A stretch of DNA of 64,000 bases from Acanthococcus lagerstroemiae. Taxonomy: Eukaryota > Arthropoda > Insecta > Hemiptera > Eriococcidae. The translations under genes were made by a program, and so were the position numbers. The DNA lies in assembly GCA_031841125.1 (NCBI GenBank), contig JAJSSI010000010.1, forward strand, positions 1,247,001 to 1,311,000, read 5' to 3'. Under the pieces are notes generated by a model. The model was given only the letters and a program-made list of their open reading frames with translations. It was not told the DNA's origin and made no database searches. Below are positions 52,477-62,484 of this stretch, one piece after another (within the stretch, counting starts at the first letter, position 1; every line of letters starts with the position of its first letter).

Positions 52477-53169
52477 CTAAAGGAAACTTGATTGATAGAG
52501 GAAGGGGTACAATCGTGAGCTATGGTACAATCGTGGGCCGAGTACGCGTTAGTGAACTACAAAAGCGCTACCTGGCCGAAAACGCAGGAAACATGTTTGT
52601 TATGATCAAAAATGACGACCTACAAAGTTTGGTGTTCTATAGATACTTCGATTCAATGTTATCGCGATTTTTATCATTTTCGTACCATTATTCGGCGGAA
52701 TTCTGGAGTTCCTGATTTTATTTCAAAATTAATTTTCAAGAGATGAAGAAACGGAATCCTATCGGTTAAAAAACGAGTAAGTAGCTAGGAATTTCAGCTT
52801 TTTAATGATGTACTTGAAATTTGCGATAGACATGAGTTATTTCCTCACAGTACGACTCAAACGACCGAAGGTCCTCGGGAAAGCACTGGTACAAACATGG
52901 GCCGCTAAGAATCACGAAGTAAAATATGATAGTTTTCAGGGGAATTAATCAATTTGATGGTGATATTTTCTTTTAGAATGCCACGTAAGAAGCTAGATAT
53001 CTACCTATAAGCTAAATTCGGATTTCTAGTCTCAAAACTGTAACACTATTCAATGCCGGGCAAATTATCATCTCGTTTGTATTTCTCATTCCTAGTTTAC
53101 AATGAGTTCATGAATTGCTCATGTTACATTTAAAAAGTGCCGTAATGTTGTTGATTTGATTTTTTTCAG
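52477..53169. other. Unassigned, some open sequence
   Basis: Short plus-strand open stretches (for example around 52,480-52,715) with GTACAATCGTG repeated twice (52,507; 52,527). May hold upstream exons of the ORF at 53,170, but none can be joined confidently. Confidence 0.35.
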
Positions 53170-53784
53170 GTGGGATTTAAAAAAAAGTTTATCAAAGTTG
53201 ATAACGTGTTATTTGGCCGTTCCTTAATAGAAATTCTGGAAATTCGTTTCATAACGCGTAATTTCGAGTATTGGACAAGAGTGGAGAGATGGACATATAT
53301 TTTGAAACTCAATAATTGGGAGGTTAAATGCATCATAAACTGCATCAAACGATTCCGTCACAAAGGCCTAACTATTAAAAATTTCCCGGTAGCGATTACC
53401 TCCGCCTATAAATTTTACAACGCCAAAATCCACAAATACGCGTTGAGCAGGACACCTGAATCGTCAAACATTAAATTAGTTTTAGGCATGTTTCCCGGCA
53501 AAGTTCAAGCCGAGTCAGCGTTATCCGTCCTCATAGATGTGTGCTCGGAAATGTAAGTAATATTTCACGAAATAAGTGGAAAAAATTTTTTATTTTAAAA
53601 ACATCAAAATAAACAAACTATTTTAATGTTTTACAGATCAGTAAGTCCTGATGAGTCTGTTATCAACTACAGTCCCGTGAGAAAAACCCATAAGAATTCT
53701 CGAACAAAACATTTGTCAAGGTCCAGCGATAGTTATGAAGAAAAAAACGATTGTGAGACTCCACAGTCGAAATTAGTAAGGTAG
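53170..53784 (+). CDS. Unrecognised two-exon coding segment
   Basis: Exon A 53,170-53,552 (acceptor TTTTTTCAG, donor GTAAGT) and exon B 53,638-53,784 (acceptor TTTTACAG, stop TAG) join in frame. Exon A reads KKKFIKVDNVLFGRSLIEIL, WTRVERWTYILKLNNWEVKC, FPVAITSAYKFYNAKIHKYA; exon B is a basic, Ser-rich tail (HKNSRTKHLSRSSDSYEEKN). About 176 residues with canonical splice sites and no stops, but no ATG at the exon A start, so at least one upstream exon is missing. I do not recognise a family. It could be a host gene end or a transposon accessory protein. Confidence 0.4.
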
Positions 53785-54476
53785 CGCTAATGTAGCAAAT
53801 GCTTCCATCACTAATACTATCTTAAATTACTCTATTAATACCTAGTTATATTTCTTAGTGCTGGTAAAGCAGCCGAAGGAAAACCAGTATCGGCACTCGC
53901 TACTACTCTGCTACCATTAGCTAAATAGTAGCATTTATGAAGCATTTGCTTACATGCGTATGCTACTGCTCTGCCTCCATAGCATAGGAAGTGCAAGTGC
54001 TTAGAAGCAAATTGAATAAGTGCTTCTTTCTATCCTTACAAGTTGCTACTGCCGACTACAATCACAAGGCGCCGGCATTTATGCCCGCACTGCCCTCTCA
54101 CTCCTATACAGTCATTGTAATATTGATACAAACCGCAACGAGTGTTTGTGTCTGTGTGTGTGTATATATATCTGTTTGTATGTGTCGGCCGTGCCTATAT
54201 ACAATCAGAGATGCCGTCGCTGTTATCCCCGCCGCAGCGCAGAAGCTGGCTAGTTCGGAGGTTCGGACTTAATCCAGACAGTAGTAACTGCTACTGAAGA
54301 ACATCGCATGTACCAAGCAGAGGATGTAGTGCACGTTTGCGTTCATGTTATAGTTAATCTTTGTTGGTGCGTTTTCCGTTATTATTTTTCTGCGTTTTGT
54401 TTTTTAGCTGAACTGTTGAAGATAAAATGTAAGTACAGCAACAACTACCTCTCTTCACATTTACTTAATTTTAATA
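53785..54476. other. Intergenic with a TG-rich microsatellite
   Basis: GTGTCTGTGTGTGTGTATATA at about 54,146-54,166. Between 53,880 and 54,060 GCTACT/AGTAGC and AAGTGCTT motifs recur. No coding supported. Confidence 0.5.
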
Positions 54477-54968
54477 TAGTAAAACCTGTCTAAGCCGGAA
54501 CGCATTCGAACTGGGCTATTTTTCCGGCTTTTGGCAAGTTGTCCGGCTTATACAGGTTACGCAAATATGTACAGTGTGTGTAAAAGAAAATTTTTAGACT
54601 GAACATTTATTAGGATATGAAAAATTAAAAATGCAAGAGTTTGCGATCATTCAAACACTAACCAACTGACTGAGATAATCTTAAATCAAGACCATTCATT
54701 GTACAAACTTGGCGCAACAACAAATCAGATAGGAACAGCAGTGCAATGTACAGTACATATAATATATCTTTCTGGCTTACGCAGTTCATTTAGTACGGGA
54801 AAGTGTTGTGGCGGACTGCAAAATATTTCCGTTTCCACGTTACACAGGTTCCGGCTTACATAGGTTGTTTATATGCAAAAATTCCCTTTGGGCATTGGGA
54901 CCAAAAAAATTTTCCGTTTTGGCAGGTTTTCCACGTTATACAGGTTCCGGCTTAGACAGGGTTTACGG
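54477..54968. mobile_element. MITE with CCTGTCTAAGCCGGAA inverted ends, TA-flanked
   Basis: Left TAGTAAAACCTGTCTAAGCC, right inverse CCGTAAACCCTGTCTAAGCC, then GGAA on both; TA outside both ends (54,475-54,476; 54,969-54,970). ACAGGTTCCGGCTTA motifs repeat inside near the right end (54,845, 54,940). 492 bp, non-coding. Fits a Tc1/mariner-superfamily MITE. Confidence 0.85.
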
Positions 54969-55628
54969 TACTTATTTTAATATGGGGGGAGGGGTATATT
55001 GATTTGTTTGTAATTGCATACATAACTCGCAACTTGCCATCTTCTTGTACACAGCTCCCTAGACCTCAGGACCATTAGTTAAGTAATGTTGCCTGTGATT
55101 ATGCAGTCCCAGTTAAAGTTGATGGACAGTGGAAGTGGAAGTAATGCTCAAAATCAATGTTAGAATTGAATTGAAGCTAAAGCCAAAGAAAAAGCCTGGT
55201 GTTTAAGACACAGTCAGTATTGGTATTGGAGTCAAAAGTTGGAGTAGAAGTGAGAAATGGAAGAAAATCAAAGTGAAACAAGAAGTCAATAAAGTAGAAG
55301 TCGTAGATCAAAGTTGTAATCACTGTTAGAATTGGTGTTAGAATTAGACCTGGAACCAAGGTTCAAGTTTGAGTGTAAGCTAGAGTAGAAATGTATAGTG
55401 AAAGGCAAAGTTGGAGTATGAATCTTGGAATCTAAAAGTTGTGGAGCGGAAGCAGAAGTTGATAAAAAAATTCCAGTATCAGTTAAGAAATTGACATCAG
55501 CCCCATAGCCATGGGGAGGGGGGCAAGTTGAGGGTTAGCCCCTCTAAAGGTATCTCGAGCCCCCTAGGCAAAGATACCACCATTAAAAAATCATCATTAC
55601 GCTGAACGAGAAAGAATGAAGGGCAATA

Positions 55629-55885
55629 ACATAGCCAGGATTTTCCCAAGGGAGGGGTAAAGTAAGATTTTCAAAGGAAAAAACGTCAAAAATTAAGGTA
55701 TTTTTTGAAAATCACCGATACTGGAGGACTAATTTATAAAAATGAAGGTAAAATTACTGCTCGAGCGAAAATGTTTTGAAAAAAACGTGTTTTAAAGGCG
55801 AAAAGTGCTCATTTTTGCATATTGTACATTCAATTTCCAGTACCTTGTGGAGGAGGTCCCCCCACTGTGCCCTCTGGCTACACCA
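55629..55885. mobile_element. Possible small MITE
   Basis: Left CATAGCCAGGATTTTCCCAAG and a right partner ending CTCTGGCTACACC share only the inverted TAGCCAG core. Purine-rich next to the left end, as in many such elements. Weak. Confidence 0.3.
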
Positions 55886-56114
55886 CCGCCAAAAATCTTC
55901 GCATTATATACTATGTGTATCCTCAAGCCCCCCCCCTGGTAAACAGTCAGCACTCCCTATTGCAGATGGCTGGCTACTGGCCTGATTAATGTGTATGCAA
56001 ATAAGACTTGAAGCTGAAGTGAAAGTCAGAAATTAACACTATAGATTGGGAAGTTCGAGATAAACAGGGATTGGAAATTAGAATTGAAGTGGAAGCCAGA
56101 GTCAAGATCAAGCA

Positions 56115-56620
56115 ATAGGCGGCGTCTGAGAGTTTCCGAAGTTGGCAGCCCTGCGCTGCAGAGGTGATCCTGGATGTGATCACCATAAAAGTGCATATAA
56201 CTTGAATTCGCTTTGTCTAGTCAATAAAATATTTTCTTGCGGCTTATAATACATGAATTTAGAGATTGAGGTCTCTAGTTTTCCTTTATGAACTTGAAAC
56301 CGCTCCGTATTCCATATATTAGTTGTTTACAAGCGCGTTTTGTACCAATGGTAAACTTTCATAAGAAAAACAGTAATTTGGAAACCAACTTATTCATGTA
56401 ACTAGAGCGAGTAAAGTCCATTAAATTACCTTTCATCATAAACTAGAGACTTCCAGTTTCAATTTGACGTGTTATAATATGACTCAAAAAAACCTATTTT
56501 CAGCAATTGCGGAAGCTTTAAAGTATACGAACTTTACACATATTCTTATGGGAACATTAACCTTGATCACCTTTGTAGGAGGTCGACACTAGCGAACCTG
56601 GTCACGGTTACGCCGCCTAT
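56115..56620. mobile_element. MITE with ATAGGCGGCGT inverted ends
   Basis: ATAGGCGGCGT at 56,115-56,125 and ACGCCGCCTAT at 56,610-56,620, a perfect 11-bp inverted pair bounding sequence unlike the repeat on both sides. Target duplication not clear. 506 bp, non-coding. Confidence 0.65.
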
Positions 56621-57322
56621 AGCTAGAATCCAAGCAGGAATAGAGGTCAAGTGACATTGAGGTGGAGTTCAGTTAGATTGGAAGTGGAGGGTGGTAGTAA
56701 TAGAGTAGAAATTGAATTAAAATTAACAGTTAAGGTATGAGTCAAATATGAAAGTTTGAGTTCGTGAATGTTAGAGTCAAAATACGAGTCTTCGCATTAA
56801 CAGTTAGAATCAAACTGATTTGGATTCGGAGTTTGGTCAAGGCCGAGTCCGAGTGGATACATCCGAGTAGAAATGGGAATGGAAATGGGAGTCGAATGAA
56901 GGTAAAAATTAGAACGTCAGATTCAAAAATGTAACTGAAGGCCAATAATTCAAACTCAGAATACTCGTAATTACGTATGTGATACAACAGAAAATAAAAG
57001 AGTGAGCGAAGGTCGGTGTCGAAAAGTTCAGGAATCGACACCAGCATCGCAGTCAATATCTGAGATAAATTGAAAATCCAGTCATGGTTAAGGAGCGAGT
57101 GGAAGTCAGTGCCCTCTTTGTAAATTCAATAAAATACACCAGTGCACCCCTTTGAGAGCTGAAATCCGCCTTTTCGAATATTGAGCTAGGGACAATGGGG
57201 AGGGCTTTTGGAATGTCTTCAGTCCCTATCTATTTAGCTGAAAACCGGTCCAGCTCAAAGACTGGCCAGCTTATTTGATATGGACTCAAACTCTAATTTG
57301 CCAGCGTACTATTCATTTAGAC

Positions 57323-57613
57323 CAGGCATGGGCAACCTTTGGAAAGTCTTGGGCTAAACTTTGGGATGTTCATGCAGTCGCGGGCCATAGGTAATAGAAA
57401 CAGGAAGATGTACATACAAAGAATATTTATTTTATACTTATCTTTTATTATGATGCATCTTGTCGGATTTCGGGCAACACCGAAGCTACGAGCAACGTGT
57501 TAAAATGTTAAATGTTAAAATCAATGGCGGGCCGGGCGAAAAGACGCGACGGGCCGGACGAAAAGGCGCGACGGGCCGGATACGGCCCGCGGGCCGTAGG
57601 TTGCCCATCTGTG
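57323..57613. mobile_element. hAT-type MITE with 8-bp target duplication
   Basis: Ends CAGGCATGGGCAACC and GGTTGCCCATCTGTG; perfect 8-bp duplication ATTTAGAC at 57,315-57,322 and 57,614-57,621. Interior has GCGGGCC/GGCCCGC and repeated ACGGGCCGGA motifs near the right end. 291 bp. The C-A ... T-G ends and 8-bp duplication are diagnostic of hAT. Confidence 0.95.
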
Positions 57614-58010
57614 ATTTAGACTTTAAATCTCATATTGAGAGTATAACTGAAGGTTCTACAGTAGACTCAAAATCGAAGTAGTTGGAACCATAGTCGGAGT
57701 AAGTCTATGTTACAGTGTAACTTGAAGTAGTGAGCACAGTCTCTATTAGCAGTGAAGCTGTGGAGTCAAAGTTGAAGCTGAAGTCAAATGAGTCAGGATA
57801 GGGAATTAGAGGACAGAAGAAATAAAAGACAGTGTCTTAAATGACAGGCTAAGGGAAAATTCAAGTGGTAGTTACTATCAGATTCAATGTAGTACAGATG
57901 AAGCAAACTGAAATTCAGAGTTGAGCTACATTTCGAGACAAAGTTGAAGTTTAAAAACAAGTCAAAGTCAAAACAGGAATTGGAATCTAAAATTAATGTT
58001 ACTGGTCAGG

Positions 58011-58764
58011 GATAGAGGGAGGAAAACAGGTACGTTCTGGTAGGGGGTGGGGCCCTGGAAGAGCTGCGAGCACAGGAGGGAGAAGGCTATGTTGGGGGAA
58101 GGGGTAGTGGTGGAGGAGATCGAGGTAGAGGCTGCTGGTGGAGGAGGAAGCTCATGGACAAGGGTGGCGTGGTGAGAGTATCAAAGCAACCAAGCAAAAA
58201 AACAAAAACCCTTTTGACTTGTCGGATTTTTCCAACTCCGCCTGACTGAAATGGTAAATTTTCTTAACAGCTGAGTGAGAAATTCCTAGGGGGGGGGGTA
58301 AGTCGCCCCCTACCCCCTATCGGTAATCCCTGTGTGGAGTGGATTGAAAATTGAACTTCAGCGAAGTCCCTTTTGGCTGGATGTGATCAGGCAGCCTGGT
58401 ATACTCATTGGCAACAAATAATATGATATCTTAATGGTTCAGTAAAGAAGCCGACCTCTTCATGGATATTTCAAAATGGTCTGCGATGTAATTTTGAATG
58501 TTTTGACTGTTGGTTTAGAATCAGATCTTTGACATACAATGATCGGACAGGCGCTGCGTTTTTCCATACGTAGGGTTTAGTGAACGTTTTCACCTTGAAT
58601 TAAAATAATGAAATAAACTTATTTTTACGTTTGTGCATGAAATTCTACTCAGATGAATGAAAAAATTTCATGTGCTACCAAAATGCTCATTAGATTACAG
58701 AACTATAAATGTTCTAACGTTCTAAGTTCTTGGGTGAGCTACTATTAGATTGGTCTGGAGTTTT
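58011..58764. other. G-rich tract, then unassigned sequence
   Basis: 58,020-58,170 is strongly purine-rich (GGAGG/GGTGG). A G-run lies at 58,291-58,299 beside CGCCCCC. No gene. Confidence 0.45.
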
Positions 58765-59039
58765 TATACATATGTGACTGGCTCGGAAGAAACAAGCCTC
58801 ATACCTAAAAAATTAATTTTCAGGTTTTGAAGTCTTTTGGATGTTCAAACCCTCCTCTTAATGATCTATCACTGGTAGAAACCGAAAATACATACTTTGG
58901 ATGCTTACAGTATGTATTTTAGGTTTCTGTCAATGATAGATCATTAAGGAGGGGTTGAATACCCCAAAAAATGTCAAAAGCTGAAAACTGATTTTTTAGG
59001 CATAAGGCTTGTTTCTTCCGAGCCGATCACATATGTATA
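58765..59039. mobile_element. Hairpin element: two arms of about 131 bp, 12-bp loop
   Basis: Left arm 58,765-58,896 (TATACATATGTGACTGGCTC ... AAATACATACT) is the reverse complement, at roughly 85% identity by eye, of 58,909-59,039. The loop is TTGGATGCTTAC. RNA from either strand would fold into a long hairpin. Ends TATACATATGTGA. It may be a fold-back MITE that arose from head-to-head copies. Confidence 0.9.
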
Positions 59040-59142
59040 CGTAACTGGGTACTTACCACAGTATACTGAAAGCATATTTTCACATAATTACCATAAAATG
59101 TGATTTCATTTACATAGTATAATAATCGACGTATTAGTAGCG

Positions 59143-59800
59143 ATGATAGATATACAGACAGATGATGATGGTGATGATGCGAAAGAAAGAAAGAGAGAGA
59201 AAAAGAACCCCATTTTCTCTTCCTCCTTCCCCTCTTGGAAAGAAAACTCGAGAGGGGCCAGAGATCTAAATCCCGGCCTTTGCCTCTACCAACTCTTGTC
59301 CCTCTCCCCTTCTGGTGGGAGAAGAAAGTCGTGAGGGAGGAAGTAGTGGTGGGTGAAGGGGTCCTGGTGAGGGGGCAGTTGTGGTAGATGAGGGTGATTG
59401 TGACGAGAAAGGCGTGTTTATTGGGGGGGGGGGGTCGACCATGAAGAGCAAGGACCGCTATGACAGAAAGATTATTAGAGGGTGGAAGTCCTAGTGGTGG
59501 AGGGCAGTTGTGATGGGAGGAGGTAGAGGTGGATGAGAGGTACTTAGGGAAGAGCAGTTGAGGTGAGGAAGTGAGGCTGGTGAGGATAGGTCTATGGAGG
59601 GAGAAGATGATGGTGTCGAAGGGAATAATGGATGATTGTGGTGAGGTGAGATCCTGTTGAAGGAGGGTGGTTGTGATGGGGAGGAGGGCCATGATCTTCC
59701 ATGCTTTGAGCTCCTCTTCTGTCATGAGTCCCTCTCTGATGCGTCCCCCAATGTAACACCTCTTGGTAGACTTTCACTACTACCTCGAGTCCTCTCTTCA
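59143..59800. repeat. Low-complexity purine tract
   Basis: GAAAGAAAGAGAGAGAAAAAG near 59,185, then GGTGG/GTGGTGGAGG words to about 59,700 with a G-run at 59,425-59,434. Long open frames on the minus strand (S/T/P/H-rich) are by-products. Confidence 0.7.
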
Positions 59801-60900
59801 GTTTAATCGCCATCCTCCATCAATAGACATCTCCTTACCAGCCCCCACATCGGCCCCGAGTTCCTTCCCCCTCATGCCCCTCCACAAGCACTTTCCTACA
59901 ACATAAACCTTCATTCACCATGGGTCTCCACCTCCACCTGGAGTCCCATCCTTCGTCAGCAGCCTTCTTGCTCCCCGGAGCCCTATTCCCGTCATGGTCT
60001 TCCCTCAACCACTTCTTCCACACTGAGCCTCTCCATGATATGCCCACCATTCTTGTGTGTTCCTTTACCATTAGCCACCTTCCTCGACTCATGCCCTTAC
60101 CTTCATTATGAACCAAGTAACAAAGGCCTCCACTGTGAGACCCCTCCTCCTCCTAATAATAAAAACGAGTACGTATAGCATATGTAGGCACACCCGTGAA
60201 TAAATGAGATGAAGTTAATCTACTCACAAAGTATTCAGTTTGCTTCTGTGTTCATAACATTTGACCATAATAATTATGGCATCAAGTTCAGTGCATTATT
60301 TGAGTCTGAATGAGGCATACATCATTTTTTCACATTTAACCTAAAATCATTGTTGCTGGTACCTTAATTATTGAAATGATAATATAACACATAAACATAC
60401 CAAGAATGCACATTTTATGCTCTTCATAGGGGAACAACGGTTACAAACTGCAATCGAAGAGTGAAAGGATGGGTATTATGGATGAAGGGAGACGGTGGGG
60501 CAAATGGATCAAATTGAAAAAGAGATGGAAGGAGTGAAGGGGCAGAAAGGAAATTGACTGAGATGAAGGTTCAAGCTCATAAATACAGATTTCTGTCCAG
60601 TGTTTCATCTGTGGATGGTAGCAGGTACAATTTACTGATGGTTTGCAGAGGGACACTACTATTAAAGAAACATGTAAACAGACACCTTGTACAATGTATA
60701 GGTACATAACATGTATAACGGGTACTGAAGTAATGGAACGCCAACACAAGACTTCAAGCTGGACTATCAAGTATTCCGTTTTAATGTAGACCTACTTTGT
60801 AATGTTTCCCATGCAGTGAAACATTGTTACAGTGAATGTCTTTGATCACATCCATAAAATCTTTTGAAAATTATTTTCTCGAACTGAACTTAAAATCTTT
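59801..60900. other. No gene recognised
   Basis: A pyrimidine-rich part to about 60,110, then AT-rich sequence. Could include the 5' region of the TNP2-type element, whose left end I cannot find. Confidence 0.4.
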
Positions 60901-61144
60901 TTATTATAGATCATGTTCACCATCAATAATAAAGTGGTATCTGCCGCTACCTATTATAGGTGGCAGAATTCAGGAGCTCTATCTCACGATTCTACTGACG
61001 ATGAAGATGATGTGAGTAGCTGAGTACTATAGTTTAAAATTGTGTATCTCAATGAATAAGTCTGTTTTCCCACATTCTGCTGTCACAGATTTTCACTTTT
61101 TCTTTGTCTTTTGCTCAGGGAGTCATTTTCATTTATCATGTAGA

Positions 61145-61414
61145 CATAGGCGCTGACTTCGCCCTCCCCTCCCCAATATTTTCAACTCAAAAATGTAAAC
61201 AGTACGACAAATTTTACCATCAATTTTTTTATTTAACAAAATGAAAGTAGAATATGATGAGTAATAATGAGAAGGCTATAATTTTGGCACCAAAATAGAT
61301 GGAAAACAACCATTCGAATTTTCAAAGAGAGGGATTTCTGACTGTTCCTAAAAACCGTGATAACATTGATTCTACCCCCCTCCCCCCAATATTTTCCGTA
61401 AGTCAGCGCCTATG
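61145..61414. mobile_element. hAT-type MITE in transposase intron 1
   Basis: Ends CATAGGCGCTGACTT and AAGTCAGCGCCTATG, perfect 15-bp inverted pair. Target duplication CATGTAGA (61,137-61,144) versus CATATAGA (61,415-61,422), 7 of 8. Both ends are followed inward by CCCTCCCC/CCCCAATATTTTC motifs in inverted arrangement. 270 bp. Confidence 0.88.
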
Positions 61415-62134
61415 CATATAGACGAGTAACATTGTTTTTCATGTTAATATACCGTTTTTAAAAAATATTGATACGGGTTTTCACCCACCATCCTGAATCC
61501 TGACCACGATTTTTTATTCGAATCAAAATGTTTCACAAATTTTCACTTTTTGTTGGGTTTTCTTGTAGATTGCTGACGACTGTTCAATGCTTGTTGATAA
61601 TGAGGACACTGGCACATTACCATCTGATGTACCAGATGATAATTATTCATTTGAGGGTCCGTCAGTATTTGACAATGATGATTCTGTGGATAGTATTTCC
61701 TCAATATCTCTTGACAATGGTATACTGCATCTTATGGTTGATTTTGTCCGTCCTCTATTAGCCATTTCTTCCTTTTTTATGTTTTGAATTGCATAAACAT
61801 GATACTGATATGACGAAAATGGGTTTTCTAAACACATCAAAATAAAAACTTCTACATAGACATAATAACTGAGAGTGTTATATGAGTCTCGGTAAACTCA
61901 AGAGCCATTTTTGATAATTCATTGATTTTGTAGTGAATACTTTTTACTTTGCTGTGGAGGATGGTTTGAAAAACTAGTAAGCTAAGACCCAAGGCATCCA
62001 GAAAATAACTATATATTTCATATTATTCTACTACGTTCTTGTAAGCGAAATTAATACCTTCAAAATAACTTGAAAAAAAAGTTTTCTTTTATTATCACTC
62101 TCTATTGTTTTTTTTTCCTTTTCTTCCATACTTA

Positions 62135-62484
62135 GGGTTGCTACACGTCCAGTATTTTACCGGACCGGCTAGTATTTTGTCGACTTGTCCGGTGAGAAGT
62201 AAAGACCTTCACCGGACAACAAAAACGTCCGGTATTTTCAAAAATTCGTAAAAAGCCCCCCAAAAAATCGTATTGTAAATTACTGTTTTGAAATACTTTT
62301 TCGGTATTTTTATGTGTCCCCTCGTTTATTTTTTCTACGTTTTTGTAAGTTCATCTACGTTTGTATACGTTTCTCTATATTTTTTTTTTAATGAAAAGTA
62401 AATAGAAAAATCTTTTTTCTTTCTTTTTCTTTTTTTGGCTTCTTGGGAATTTGGCTGGTTTCTAAAATTCAGATGTAGCAACCC
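62135..62484. mobile_element. TA-flanked MITE in transposase intron 2
   Basis: GGGTTGCTACA at 62,135 and TGTAGCAACCC ending at 62,484, with TA directly outside both. Interior has repeated ACGTCCGGTATTTT and TTACCGGAC motifs near the left end. 350 bp, non-coding; Tc1/mariner-like by its TA target. Confidence 0.82.

Larger units (their letters stand above)
55080..58010 (+). repeat. Degenerate purine-rich hexamer-type repeat, interrupted by MITEs
   Basis: Blocks 55,080-55,490, 55,990-56,114, 56,630-57,110 and 57,650-58,010 are made of loosely repeated GAAGTC/GGAGTC/GAAGTT-like words (for example GGAAGTGGAAGTAATGC, GAGTCAAAAGTTGGAGTAGAAG) at roughly 6- and 12-bp spacing. Between them lie non-repetitive inserts, two of which have MITE ends (56,115-56,620; 57,323-57,613). 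It looks like one former array split by insertions. Confidence 0.6.

Noticed and set aside
59027..59725. 232-codon minus-strand frame, Ser/Thr/Pro/His-rich
   Set aside because: Low-complexity purine tract on the plus strand gives open sequence in several frames; no domain.
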